A stretch of 64,000 bases of DNA from Hyphomicrobiales bacterium (lineage in GTDB: Bacteria > Pseudomonadota > Alphaproteobacteria > Rhizobiales > Rhizobiaceae). Location: positions 1 to 64,000 of the forward strand of contig UCHV01000019.1 of assembly GCA_900472395.1 (NCBI GenBank). Direction: 5' to 3'. Below the pieces are notes generated by a model that worked only from the letters and a program-made list of their open reading frames with translations, was not told the origin of the DNA and did no database searches. The translations under genes were made by a program, and so were the position numbers. Shown piece after piece: positions 24,754 to 33,429 of the stretch; the first letter of the stretch is position 1; each line of letters begins with the position of its first letter.

Positions 24754-26091
24754 ATGTCCCCGACATCTCCCGGCGCCGCCCCGCGCCGTCTCACCTCCCA
24801 GGATTTTAGAACGCTTGGCTTGGCCGCCCTTGGCGGTGCGCTGGAGTTTTATGATTTCATCATCTTCGTGTTTTTCGCTGCGGTCATCGGCAAGCTGTTC
24901 TTTCCTGCCGACATGCCGGAATGGCTGCGCCTGATCCAGACCTTCGGCATCTTTGCTGCCGGTTATCTGGTGCGTCCGCTTGGCGGCATCGTGCTTGCCC
25001 ATTTCGGTGATATGTTTGGCCGCAAGAAGGTGTTTGCCTTCTCCATTCTGCTGATGGCGCTGTCGACGCTCGGCATGGCGATCATGCCGACTTACGCAAC
25101 GATCGGCGTGCTTGCGCCTATCCTGCTCGTCGTCATGCGCATCCTTCAAGGCGCTGCCATCGGCGGCGAAGTGCCTGGCGCCTGGACTTTTGTGGCCGAA
25201 CACGTGCCGTTGCGCCGCGTCGGTTTTGCCTGCGGGTTCCTCACCTCGGGTCTCTCGCTCGGCATTCTTCTCGGTTCATCCATTGCTACCGTCATAAATA
25301 CCGTTTTCACGCCGGAAACGATCGAAGCCGGTGCATGGCGCATTCCTTTCTTCCTCGGCGGCGTTTTTGGTCTCCTGTCGGTGTGGATGCGTCGCTGGTT
25401 GCAGGAAACTCCGATCTTCAACGAGATGAAGGAAAGCCGGGCGCTGGCACCCGAATTGCCGCTGAAATCGGTGCTGCGCGATCATATGCGCGGAGTGGTC
25501 ATCTCCATGCTGCTGACCTGGTTGCTTTCGGCGGCAATCGTCGTCACCACGCTGATGACTGCGACGTTGCTGCAGAAGATCTATGGCTACACCGCGCAGC
25601 AGTCTCTGGCGGCAACCAGCTTCGGCACCCTGTTCCTGATTTTCGCGACCTCCGCCGCCGGCGCCATCATCGACCGTGTCGGCTCGGGCCGCTTTTTCAT
25701 CGTCGGTGGTGTTTTCTTCGGCGCCGCGACCTTTGCATTCTACAGCTATGCCGGAACGTCGCTCACCGTGATGTTTGCGCTTTATGCGGTCATGGGCCTG
25801 TCGGTCGGTATCGTCGGCGGTGTGCCCTATGTCATGGTGCGGGCTTTCCCGGCTCGCGTCCGTTTCTCCGGCTTGTCGTTCTCCTACAATGTCGCCTACG
25901 CCATCTTCGGTGGCCTGACGCCCATCGCAGTGACCTCAATGCTGGCCGTCAACCCGATGTCGCATGCCTATTACCTGCTGTTCATCGCAGGGCTGGCAAT
26001 TGCGATCGGCATCTATCTCAGCCTGCGTGGCGAGACGGTTGAAGCCGCTGCCGGCATCGAGGAGCTGACCGAGCGCATGGCTCGCAGCTGA
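24754..26091 (+). CDS. MFS transporter of the metabolite:H+ symporter (MHS) type
   Basis: 445 residues from the ATG at 24754, with twelve membrane helices. ALEFYDFIIFVFFAAVIGKLF after a short cytosolic start, GGIVLAHFGDMFGRKKVF between TM2 and TM3, and WRIPFFLGG match MHS-family proton symporters for organic acids such as alpha-ketoglutarate, citrate, proline or shikimate. Since it follows the ureide operon on the same strand it might import a purine-related acid, but the substrate is not shown by sequence. A longer frame start at 24637 has no reason to be used. Confidence 0.9.
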   Translation: MSPTSPGAAPRRLTSQDFRTLGLAALGGALEFYDFIIFVFFAAVIGKLFFPADMPEWLRLIQTFGIFAAGYLVRPLGGIVLAHFGDMFGRKKVFAFSILLMALSTLGMAIMPTYATIGVLAPILLVVMRILQGAAIGGEVPGAWTFVAEHVPLRRVGFACGFLTSGLSLGILLGSSIATVINTVFTPETIEAGAWRIPFFLGGVFGLLSVWMRRWLQETPIFNEMKESRALAPELPLKSVLRDHMRGVVISMLLTWLLSAAIVVTTLMTATLLQKIYGYTAQQSLAATSFGTLFLIFATSAAGAIIDRVGSGRFFIVGGVFFGAATFAFYSYAGTSLTVMFALYAVMGLSVGIVGGVPYVMVRAFPARVRFSGLSFSYNVAYAIFGGLTPIAVTSMLAVNPMSHAYYLLFIAGLAIAIGIYLSLRGETVEAAAGIEELTERMARS

Positions 26092-26246
26092 TCTCCTGTT
26101 GCGGGGCGTAAGGGGCCGTGTGCTCCTTGTGCCCCGCCAATGCCATAAGCCTCCATCGAGTTTTGATCGGAATTCACGATCTTTTGCGATCTGTTGTTCG
26201 CGAGAGGTGGGTATAGGCATGGCTTGCAATAAAAAGAGGATCACCG

Positions 26247-26945
26247 TTGAACACTATCATCCTGACGCGGCGTGCGCTCGTACTCGGTGGCGTGGGCATG
26301 GCGACGGCAACACTGGCCGGCTGCACTACCACAGGGACGGAGGCTGAGCCGATTGCCGCCGCTCCAGTTGTCGATAATTCGATCTACGCGACCATGTATG
26401 CCGCCGTGCCGGACGAGCAGTTTCCGCTGCCGGCCATTCCCTATAAAAAGATCAACAGGCGCTTCTATCGCCAGATGGTGGCCAACCCGACCGGTGAACG
26501 CCCTGGTACAATCGTGGTCGATACCACCAATTTCTTCCTGTACCTGACTTATGAAGATGGCCAGGCAATGCGTTACGGCGTTGGTCTCGGTCGTCAGGGT
26601 TTCGAATGGTCCGGCCGTGGCGTGATCCAGTACAAACGTGCATGGCCGCGCTGGACGCCGCCCGACGAAATGGTGGCCCGCCAGCCGGAACTTCAGCCCT
26701 ACAGCATCGCCAATGGCGGCATGGCGCCGGGTCTCAACAACCCGCTTGGCGCCCGTGCGCTCTATATTTTCCAGAACGGTGAAGACACGATCTATCGTAT
26801 CCACGGCTCACCGGAATGGTGGACGATGGGCAAAGCGGTTTCCTCCGGCTGTGTGCGAATGCTCAATCAGGATGTCATCGATCTTTACAACCGGGTGCCG
26901 CCCAAGGCGCCGCTGGTGGTGATGAACCTTCCGGCATCGGCGTAA
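26247..26945 (+). CDS. L,D-transpeptidase (YkuD) lipoprotein
   Basis: 232 residues from a TTG (26247) with AAGAGGA just upstream. It has a signal with RR and a lipobox LAGC (Cys26), so it is probably anchored in the outer membrane. The catalytic motif is HG at 186-187 and S200-GC202-V-R204. L,D-transpeptidases make 3-3 crosslinks in peptidoglycan or attach lipoprotein to it. In polarly growing Rhizobiales such enzymes are numerous and act at the growth pole. Monocistronic. Confidence 0.92.
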   Translation: MNTIILTRRALVLGGVGMATATLAGCTTTGTEAEPIAAAPVVDNSIYATMYAAVPDEQFPLPAIPYKKINRRFYRQMVANPTGERPGTIVVDTTNFFLYLTYEDGQAMRYGVGLGRQGFEWSGRGVIQYKRAWPRWTPPDEMVARQPELQPYSIANGGMAPGLNNPLGARALYIFQNGEDTIYRIHGSPEWWTMGKAVSSGCVRMLNQDVIDLYNRVPPKAPLVVMNLPASA

Positions 26946-27080
26946 GGCTGCGGGGACATTATCTCGGGATGCAAATGGGATGTGCCTGCGGCATGTCCCA
27001 TTTTGTCTTTTGATAGGGAACCAAGCGGGCCTTCCGTCCGTTCTCAGTCGCTGCCAGTCACGATACAGAAGGAGCGCGTT

Positions 27081-27362
27081 TTGGCCCGAGATCTAAATTC
27101 CACCGTCGAGTCCCTGCAGGAGCAGCTTTCGAATTTGCGCTCCGTGATCCAACAGCAGGCACGCGAAAAGGCTTCGGAAGCGTCTTCCTATATTTCCCCG
27201 CGAGCAAATCGCCTCTCGAAGGATTTGCGCCATGAAGGTTTCGGCCTTGCCGAAGCCGCGAAACGCCATCCGACGGCGGCAACCGGTGCGGTTTTCGGCG
27301 CTCTTGCGCTAGGTGCCGTTATTGGCCTGTTTTTATCGGGCGCCGTGCGCGACCGCGATTGA
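27081..27362 (+). CDS. ElaB/DUF883-like membrane-anchored protein
   Basis: 93 residues from a TTG (27081) with GGAG 8 bases ahead. A helical N-terminal part (ESLQEQLSNLRSVIQQQARE) is followed by PRANRLSKDLRHEGFGLAEA and a single C-terminal membrane helix TGAVFGALALGAVIGLFLSG. This layout matches YqjD/ElaB (DUF883), proteins that link ribosomes to the inner membrane in stationary phase. It is followed by a terminator shared with lldD. Confidence 0.72.
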   Translation: MARDLNSTVESLQEQLSNLRSVIQQQAREKASEASSYISPRANRLSKDLRHEGFGLAEAAKRHPTAATGAVFGALALGAVIGLFLSGAVRDRD

Positions 27363-27383
27363 TCTGAAGGTCATAAACTTTCG

Positions 27384-27433
27384 AAAGCGCCCGCTGCGTA
27401 CCGTCTTATCCGACGGGCCGAGGCGGGCGCTTT
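27384..27433. terminator. Bidirectional terminator between the ElaB-like gene and lldD
   Basis: AAAGCGCCCGC (27384-27394) pairs with GCGGGCGCTTT (27423-27433): eleven perfect pairs, a 28-base loop, and A or T runs on the outer side of both arms. Confidence 0.85.
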
Positions 27434-27438
27434 TCATT

Positions 27439-28584
27439 TCAGAACGGATTTGCGGCAATCACGTTGGAATTGACATCCTTGATGTCACGCTTGCCGCAGA
27501 GCGCCATGGTGATATCCATTTCCTTGCGAATGATCTCCAGCGCCGCTGTTACGCCCGGTTGGCCCATGGCGCCGAGGCCATAAAGGAATGGTCGGCCGAT
27601 AAATGTGCCCTTGGCGCCGAGAGCAACCGCTTTGAGCACATCCTGGCCAGAGCGGATGCCGCTATCCATGTGTATTTCGATGCGATCACCGACCGCTGCG
27701 ACGATTTTCGGCAACATGCTGATCGAGGACGGCGCGCCGTCGAGCTGTCGGCCGCCATGGTTGGAAACGATGATCGCATCGGCGCCGGTGTCGGCTGCAG
27801 CGCGAGCGTCTTCTTCGTCCAGAATGCCCTTGATGATGAGTTTGCCGCCCCAAAGATCCTTGATCCAGCGGATATCGTCCCATGACAGGCGCGGGTCGAA
27901 CTGTTCCGCTGTCCACACGCTGAGCGACGAGAGATCGGAAACATTGCTGGCGTGGCCAACGATATTGCCGAAGCCGCGGCGCTGGGTCTTCAGCATGTCG
28001 AGGCACCAGAATGGTTTCGTGGCAAGTTGCAATGCGCTGTTAAGCGTCCATTTGGGCGGAGCGGAGAGACCGTTGCGCAGATCCTTGTGACGTTGCCCCA
28101 GGATCTGCAGATCTGCGGTGACGACCAGCGCCGAGCAGCCTGCCGCCTTGGCGCGACCGATCAGCCGCTCGACAAAATCACGATCCTTCATCACGTAGAG
28201 CTGAAACCAGAACGGTTTTGTCGTTACGGATCGCACATCTTCGATCGAGCATATGCTCATTGTCGACAATGTGAACGGCACGCCGGCCTCTTCCGCGGCC
28301 TTTGCCGCCAGCATCTCGCCGTCCGCATGCTGCATGCCGGTGAGGCCTGTCGGGGCAAGCGCGACGGGCATGGATACTTCATGACCGACCATGGTCGTGG
28401 CCAGCGAGCGATTGGTCATGTCGACCAGTACGCGCTGGCGCAGCTTGATCTTCGAAAAATCGTCCTCGTTGGCGCGGTAGGTGCCTTCGGTCCAGGCGCC
28501 GCTATCGGCATAATCGAAGAACATCTTCGGCACCCGGCGGCGCGCCATGGTCTTCAGATCGGCGATGGTAAGCGGCTTGGACAT
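27439..28584 (-). CDS. lldD: FMN-dependent alpha-hydroxy-acid dehydrogenase, LldD type
   Basis: 381 residues, the length of L-lactate dehydrogenase LldD. The enzyme oxidises L-lactate or a close alpha-hydroxy acid with FMN and passes electrons to quinone. Motifs: PKMFFDYADSGAWTEGTYRA, PVALAPTGLTGMQHADGE, WFQLYVMKDR, and SNHGGRQLDGAPSS with the catalytic histidine. It lies 134 bp below the higBA module on the same strand. No lldP permease or lldR regulator is adjacent. Confidence 0.92.
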   Translation of the reverse strand: MSKPLTIADLKTMARRRVPKMFFDYADSGAWTEGTYRANEDDFSKIKLRQRVLVDMTNRSLATTMVGHEVSMPVALAPTGLTGMQHADGEMLAAKAAEEAGVPFTLSTMSICSIEDVRSVTTKPFWFQLYVMKDRDFVERLIGRAKAAGCSALVVTADLQILGQRHKDLRNGLSAPPKWTLNSALQLATKPFWCLDMLKTQRRGFGNIVGHASNVSDLSSLSVWTAEQFDPRLSWDDIRWIKDLWGGKLIIKGILDEEDARAAADTGADAIIVSNHGGRQLDGAPSSISMLPKIVAAVGDRIEIHMDSGIRSGQDVLKAVALGAKGTFIGRPFLYGLGAMGQPGVTAALEIIRKEMDITMALCGKRDIKDVNSNVIAANPF

Positions 28585-28718
28585 GCGAAAAACTCCCTCC
28601 CTGACATGCTGTCAGAGAGGTAGCATATGGGAATGATGAGGGAAGACGAATTCGATGCAATCGAAACTTTTTTGATGCTGCATGAGGGGCGAGCACACCC
28701 CAGCAATCGATCTGTGTC

Positions 28719-29099
28719 TCAGGCCGCATTCCTGGTTGGCCGAATAGGCTGGATCAGAACTTCAGCCGGGATATCCAGCTCGGCATGAATTCTACGGATC
28801 ATTTCCAGTGACAGCGGCCGCTTACGGTTCAGAATTTCGGCCACCCTGCCGCGGTTGCCGAGCATCGGTTCCAGATCCTTTCGTGTCAGGTTCTGTTGCT
28901 CCATACGAAAAAGGATCGCGTCAATTGGATCGGGCAGATCAATTGGCTCAGCGATGCTTTCATAGTCGTCGATCAGGGTCGTTAGGAGATCGAGCGTGTC
29001 TCTCTCGGGCGTGTCGGCTTCTGCACCCCACAAGCTCTTCAGGAGAGCCATGGCTTTTTTGTAATCAGCTTCACTGCGGATGGGCTTCAGTTCAATCAT
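28719..29099 (-). CDS. higA: HigA-type antitoxin
   Basis: 126 residues starting at 29099 (MIELKPIRSEADYKKAM); its ATG overlaps the end of higB by 8 bp. The last third is a helix-turn-helix: ILFRMEQQNLTRKDLEPMLG and RVAEILNRKRPLSLEMIRR. It neutralises the HigB ribonuclease and should repress the operon. The N-terminal HigA-like half (ALLKSLWGAEADTPERDTLD) is also typical. A longer upstream reading is only the higB frame's neighbour. Confidence 0.92.
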   Translation of the reverse strand: MIELKPIRSEADYKKAMALLKSLWGAEADTPERDTLDLLTTLIDDYESIAEPIDLPDPIDAILFRMEQQNLTRKDLEPMLGNRGRVAEILNRKRPLSLEMIRRIHAELDIPAEVLIQPIRPTRNAA

Positions 29100-29412
29100 G
29101 TTCCACCGTCGCGGCATCGATATTGTCGTAATCGCGGTGAGTGCCGATCCATTTGATCCAGACTGCTCCGCTTCTGAAATCCACCGCCGCAATGAGCCGA
29201 TAATCATTTCCCTTGATGTTGAAGACGACCCTTTCCGAATTGATGATGCTGGCGTGGGCATATCTTTTCTTGATATCGGCGGCGGATCGCCATTCAGCCT
29301 TGTGTACTTCGTGAAACCAGCTATCCAGCGCCGCTTTTAAGGCGGCGCCTCCCTTCTGGCCCTTGGGACTTTCGGCGAATAGTCTCAGTGTGCGGCGGGA
29401 GATTATTCGCAT
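29092..29412 (-). CDS. higB: HigB toxin (mRNA interferase)
   Basis: 106 residues. It begins MRIISRRTLRLF, the family's start, and contains FHEVHKAEWRSAADIKKRY, NSERVVFNIKGNDYRLIAAV and WIGTHRDYDNID, matching HigB toxins, which cut mRNA on the ribosome. Toxin-first order and the 8 bp overlap with higA are characteristic. The start is 9 bp past the guaD stop, so readthrough from puuD-guaD is possible, and a candidate own promoter overlaps the guaD end. Residues look intact, so it is probably active. Confidence 0.92.
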   Translation of the reverse strand: MRIISRRTLRLFAESPKGQKGGAALKAALDSWFHEVHKAEWRSAADIKKRYAHASIINSERVVFNIKGNDYRLIAAVDFRSGAVWIKWIGTHRDYDNIDAATVEHD

Positions 29413-29415
29413 GGC

Positions 29416-29444
29416 AATATATCACGCTCCCAAATCGGGAGCAA
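29416..29444 (-). promoter_or_regulatory. Candidate promoter and operator of higBA
   Basis: On the minus strand TTGCTC (29439-29444), a 17-base spacer and TATATT (29416-29421) form a sigma-70-like promoter. The inverted repeat GCTCCC-AAATC-GGGAGC (29426-29442) fills the spacer, as in autoregulated toxin-antitoxin operons. The -10 lies only a few bases before the higB ATG at 29412, so the predicted transcription start falls at or inside the start codon; this is a weak point. Confidence 0.45.
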
Positions 29445-30753
29445 TAAGCTCCGCCTTCATCGCCTTGCCCGCCACATAGGTCTCAATCACCGCGCGGTCG
29501 TCGCCCATGGTTTGCAGCAGGAACAGTTCTTCCGGCAGTGTCCTGATCGTTTCCATGCGCAGCTTCATGGCCGGGGTTCGTGCCGCATCAAGCACAACGA
29601 GATCGGCCACGGAGCCGACGTCGAGCGTTCCGATATCCGAGGCCATCGAGAGTGCCTCAGCGTTGCCTCTGGTCATCAGGTAGAAGCTCTCGAGCGGGTT
29701 GAGACGCTCGCCGAGCAATTGCTGGATCTTGTAGGCCTCGTCCATCGTCTTCAACATCGAATAGCTGGAGCCGCCGCCGATATCGGTGGCGACGGAAACG
29801 CGAACCGGTTTTTCCCGGCGCATCAGCGATTTCAGCGGAAAGAGGCCGGAACCCAGGAAAAGGTTGGAGGTCGGGCAATGGACGGCAATGCTGCCTGCTT
29901 CGGACAATACATCCATTTCGCGCTCGGAGAGATGGATGGCGTGGCCGAGCAAGGTCTTTTTGCCAAGCAGTCCATAACGGGCATAGATGTCGGTATAGTC
30001 GGTCGCTTCCGGATATAGCTCGCAGGTATATTTGATCTCGTCGTGGTTTTCCGAAAGGTGCGTCTGGATGAACAGGTCGGGGAACTCCTGTGCCAGCGCT
30101 TGTGCCGCCTGCATCTGGGCAGGCGTCGATGTGATGGCGAAACGCGGGGTGATGGCGACGTGGTTGCGACCCTTGCCGTGCCATTGCTCGATGACGGCGC
30201 GGGTCTCGTCATAGCCCATTTCCGGTGTGTCGAGCAGGCCTTGCGGGGCGTTGCGGTCCATCATCACCTTGCCGCCGACCATGCACATGTTGCGCTTCAG
30301 CGCTTCGGCAAAAAAGGCATCGGCAGACGCCTTGTGCACGGAGCAGTAGGCAACGGCCGTCGTAGTGCCCTGGCGCAGAAATTCGTCGTAGAAATGCGTG
30401 GCGATGCGGGCTGCATGATCACTTTCGACAAACCGGCATTCCTCGGGGAACGTGTAGGTGTTCAGCCATTCCAGAAGATTGGCGGCATAGGATGCAATCA
30501 CCTGCATCTGAGGAAAATGCACATGCGTGTTGATGAAGCCCGGCAGGATCAGATGCGGGCGGTGGTCGATCTCGGCAACATCTGCCGGTGCACTGGCCTT
30601 AACCGTCGCATAATCACCGATTGCGGATATCCTGCCATTTTCACCGACCAGCAGACCGCCATCATGTTCATAAAGATAGCTGTCGCTATCGGTGAGCGCC
30701 TGGGGCGCGCGATTGAAGGACAGGAGGCGTCCGCGGATCAGGGTGCTTGTCAT
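29422..30753 (-). CDS. guaD: Guanine deaminase
   Basis: 443 residues, cytosolic zinc amidohydrolase that turns guanine into xanthine. It starts MTSTLIRGRLLSFN; the metal site begins with INTHVHFPQMQVIASYA; QTHLSENHDEI gives the further His and Glu, and the typical LGSGLFPL and SVATDIGGGSS lie later. Its product feeds the XdhAB dehydrogenase at 35373-39184. It follows puuD at 12 bp and is followed at 9 bp by higB, so the three likely share a transcript. Confidence 0.95.
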   Translation of the reverse strand: MTSTLIRGRLLSFNRAPQALTDSDSYLYEHDGGLLVGENGRISAIGDYATVKASAPADVAEIDHRPHLILPGFINTHVHFPQMQVIASYAANLLEWLNTYTFPEECRFVESDHAARIATHFYDEFLRQGTTTAVAYCSVHKASADAFFAEALKRNMCMVGGKVMMDRNAPQGLLDTPEMGYDETRAVIEQWHGKGRNHVAITPRFAITSTPAQMQAAQALAQEFPDLFIQTHLSENHDEIKYTCELYPEATDYTDIYARYGLLGKKTLLGHAIHLSEREMDVLSEAGSIAVHCPTSNLFLGSGLFPLKSLMRREKPVRVSVATDIGGGSSYSMLKTMDEAYKIQQLLGERLNPLESFYLMTRGNAEALSMASDIGTLDVGSVADLVVLDAARTPAMKLRMETIRTLPEELFLLQTMGDDRAVIETYVAGKAMKAELIAPDLGA

Positions 30754-30765
30754 CTAAAACTCGAT

Positions 30766-31992
30766 TCATGGCGCCACGCTGCTTTCATACCAGGCGACCA
30801 GCAGTTTTCGTTCCTCGAGTGTGAGGTCGGTCACATTGCCGGGCGGCATGGCGTGGCTTCGTCCGGCCTGGATGTATATCTCGCGCGCATGGGCGGCAAC
30901 CTCCGCATCGGTTTCCAGCTTCACCGATTTCGGTGCGAAGGTGATGCCTTCCCAGACCGGTTCGGCGGCATGGCACATGGAACAGCGGCTCGTAACGATG
31001 TTCCGGGCCGTCTCGAAATGGGCGTTGGAGGCGAATTTCCGGCTGAGCGGCGTCATCGACGTTTCCGTCTCACCAGTCAAAATTTTAGGAACTGTCGAAA
31101 GCCAGATGATGGCGATGAAAAGCAAGACGGTCACCAGCCATGTCCATGTCGGGCGGCCCTTGCGGGCATGGGTGGTGTTGAACCAGTGACGGATCGTTAC
31201 CCCCATCAGAAAGATCAATGCGGCGATCATCCAGTTGAACTGCGTGCCAAATGCCAGTGGGTAGTGGTTGGAGAGCATGAAGAAGATGACCGGCAGCGTC
31301 AGGTAGTTGTTATGCAGCGAACGTTGCTTGGCGATGCGGCCATATTTCGCATCCGGCGTGCGGCCGGCGATCAGATCGGCCACGACGATCTTCTGATTGG
31401 GGATGATGATGAAAAACACGTTTGCGGACATGATTGTTGCGGTAAACGCGCCAAGGTGAAGGAAGGCGGCGCGGCCGGTAAACACCTGCGTATATCCCCA
31501 GGCCATTGCCACGAGGACGATATAGAGCAGGCACATCAGGCCCCAGGTGTTGTTGCCGAGCGGCGATTTGCAGAGTTGATCGTAAACGATCCAGCCGACC
31601 CCAAGCGAGGCCAGCGACAGACAGATCGCCTGCCAGGGCTCAAGTTCCAGCACCGTGCGGTCGATGAGGAAGAGGTCTGCACCGCCGTAATAGACAACAC
31701 AGAGCAACAGGAAACCGGAAGCCCAAGTAAGATAGCTTTCGTATTTGAACCATGTCAGTTGTTCCGGCATCTGCGCCGGCGCCACCAGATATTTCTGGAT
31801 GTGGTAAAAACCGCCGCCATGCACCTGCCATTCCTCGCCATAGGCGCCGGGCGGCAGATGTGGGCGTTTCACCAGCCCCAGATCGAGCGCGATGAAATAG
31901 AAGGACGAGCCGATCCAGGCGATGGCGGTGACGACGTGCAGCCAGCGCACCGCAAAGCTCAGCCATTCCCAGGCCACTGCATATTCGTACAT
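30766..31992 (-). CDS. puuD: Urate hydroxylase, membrane plus cytochrome c (PuuD)
   Basis: 408 residues. The N-terminal part is an integral membrane protein with about eight helices (WLHVVTAIAWIGSSFYFIAL and others); the C-terminal about 90 residues are a periplasmic cytochrome c with the haem motif CSMCH and an axial Met in GRSHAMPPGN. PuuD oxidises urate to 5-hydroxyisourate, passing electrons to the respiratory chain. This bacterial enzyme replaces uricase. It is the first gene of the puuD-guaD pair and feeds uraH at 24244. Confidence 0.94.
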   Translation of the reverse strand: MYEYAVAWEWLSFAVRWLHVVTAIAWIGSSFYFIALDLGLVKRPHLPPGAYGEEWQVHGGGFYHIQKYLVAPAQMPEQLTWFKYESYLTWASGFLLLCVVYYGGADLFLIDRTVLELEPWQAICLSLASLGVGWIVYDQLCKSPLGNNTWGLMCLLYIVLVAMAWGYTQVFTGRAAFLHLGAFTATIMSANVFFIIIPNQKIVVADLIAGRTPDAKYGRIAKQRSLHNNYLTLPVIFFMLSNHYPLAFGTQFNWMIAALIFLMGVTIRHWFNTTHARKGRPTWTWLVTVLLFIAIIWLSTVPKILTGETETSMTPLSRKFASNAHFETARNIVTSRCSMCHAAEPVWEGITFAPKSVKLETDAEVAAHAREIYIQAGRSHAMPPGNVTDLTLEERKLLVAWYESSVAP

Positions 31993-32122
31993 CGGGTTCC
32001 CCGATTTTTATTCCCCTTGCTCCCACAGTGCTGAAAAATGCGCCGTGAGGGAAGGGGGCATCGCATGGACCGGGTTTGCCGTGCTGCTTTTCGAGTTGCA
32101 CACGCATTGCCGCGCCATCCTG

Positions 32123-33019
32123 TCAATCCTTGAAGGTCGGCATCATCTTGCGCATGAATTCGCGAAATGCGCGGATTTTCAGCGAATTGCGTCGCGCCTC
32201 CGGATAGACGAGCCAGTAATCGCTGCCATCGGATGCGGTAATGTCAAAGGGTTGGATCAGGCGGCCAAGGGTGACGTCGTCCTTGTAAAAATCCGGACGC
32301 AGGATAGCCACGCCCTGACCGGCGATTGCGGCGGCTGCATGAAAAGACTGCGCACCGAACTGGCTCGACGGGCTATTCTTGAAGTCGGCCTCCGGCAGGC
32401 CGACAGCCGCGAACCAGACCGGCCACCACACATCATCCGGATCGATGATACGCAGCTTCAGCAAGTCGGCGGGTTCATTCACACCGCCTATCGATGCGGC
32501 CAGTGAAGGGCTGAGCATCGGTGTGAAATCGCTGGTCATCAGAAAATGAGATCTGAGCCCCGGCCAAACGCCCTTGCCGGAACGGATCGCCACGTCGCCT
32601 TGGGTGCGCGAAAAATCGACGACGTTCTGCGAGGTCTCCAACCGCACGGCAATGCCGGGGTTTTCCACCTGAAACGTACCGATGTGGTGGGCAAGCCAAT
32701 GCGAGGCGAAGGTTGCTGTCGTGTGAATGGTGAGCGTGCCTTCGGACTGATCACGCATGCCGCCGATCGCATCGCCGATGGTCTGAAATGCCTCGGAGAT
32801 TTTAGGGGCCAGCTTTGCGCCCGCTTCAGTCAGGCTCACCTGTCGCGGACGACGAAGGAACAGCGGCTCGCCGATCGTGTCTTCCAGCAATTTGATCTGG
32901 TAGCTGACCGCCGTTTGCGTCATGCCCAGTTCCTCACCGGCCTTGGTGAAGTTCATCAGGCGAGCGGTGGACTCGAACACGCGAAGGGCATTCAGCGGAA
33001 ATTGTCGCGACAGTTTCAT
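32123..33019 (-). CDS. LysR-type transcriptional regulator, GcvA-like
   Basis: 298 residues from the ATG at 33019 (an upstream in-frame ATG at 33040 has a poorer site). The HTH is in NALRVFESTARLMNFTKAGE and MTQTAVSYQIKLLED; the rest is the ligand-binding domain. The GcvA-type ending with a loop of substrate contact is present. It lies between the puuD-guaD set and the DUF1127/xdhC genes, so control of purine breakdown is the best guess. Family certain, target inferred. Confidence 0.9.
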   Translation of the reverse strand: MKLSRQFPLNALRVFESTARLMNFTKAGEELGMTQTAVSYQIKLLEDTIGEPLFLRRPRQVSLTEAGAKLAPKISEAFQTIGDAIGGMRDQSEGTLTIHTTATFASHWLAHHIGTFQVENPGIAVRLETSQNVVDFSRTQGDVAIRSGKGVWPGLRSHFLMTSDFTPMLSPSLAASIGGVNEPADLLKLRIIDPDDVWWPVWFAAVGLPEADFKNSPSSQFGAQSFHAAAAIAGQGVAILRPDFYKDDVTLGRLIQPFDITASDGSDYWLVYPEARRNSLKIRAFREFMRKMMPTFKD

Positions 33020-33192
33020 GGATAAGCTCTCTTGATCCATTCAGCGGGTAATTCGATTGGATTTCAGCCGCTTCGGAGCGCACATTAGCCTCACAAACAT
33101 CAAATGCAAGTGGGGTAACCCACAGGGCGAACCGGCCGGGAACCAACAGTTTTCGGGGTGAAGACGTGCGCCCGAAATCAAGGAGAAATTCC

Positions 33193-33426
33193 ATGTTTTC
33201 GATCCTGCGACTGCCGTCGATCCGGTTTTGGCCGGATGTCGATATCGTCGGTCTCATGCGTCAGAAAAATAAACACTCCACCGCTCCCATCGACCTGGAA
33301 GAGATGCCTGAAAACCTGCTACGCGATATCGGCCTTGCCGATGGTCGTGACCGGCGTGGCGAACGAGGGGAGCAGGAAGGTGCGTTCAGGGCGACGCGGC
33401 TTATCTATTCGCAGCGACCATTATGA
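33193..33426 (+). CDS. DUF1127-type protein in the purine region
   Basis: 77 residues from the ATG at 33193, preceded by AAGGAGAAATTCC. The end DLEEMPENLLRDIGLADGRD is the DUF1127 motif, while the N-terminal MFSILRLPSIRFWPDVDIV is unusual. It is divergent from the LysR gene and converges with xdhC (3 bp between the stops). Its place between the regulator and the xanthine dehydrogenase genes is curious, and it could be a small regulator of this region. Confidence 0.82.
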   Translation: MFSILRLPSIRFWPDVDIVGLMRQKNKHSTAPIDLEEMPENLLRDIGLADGRDRRGERGEQEGAFRATRLIYSQRPL

Positions 33427-33429
33427 CGT

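Noticed and set aside
30043-32034. 663-codon plus-strand open frame opposite guaD and puuD
   Set aside because: Spans two genes on the other strand and has no recognisable domain.
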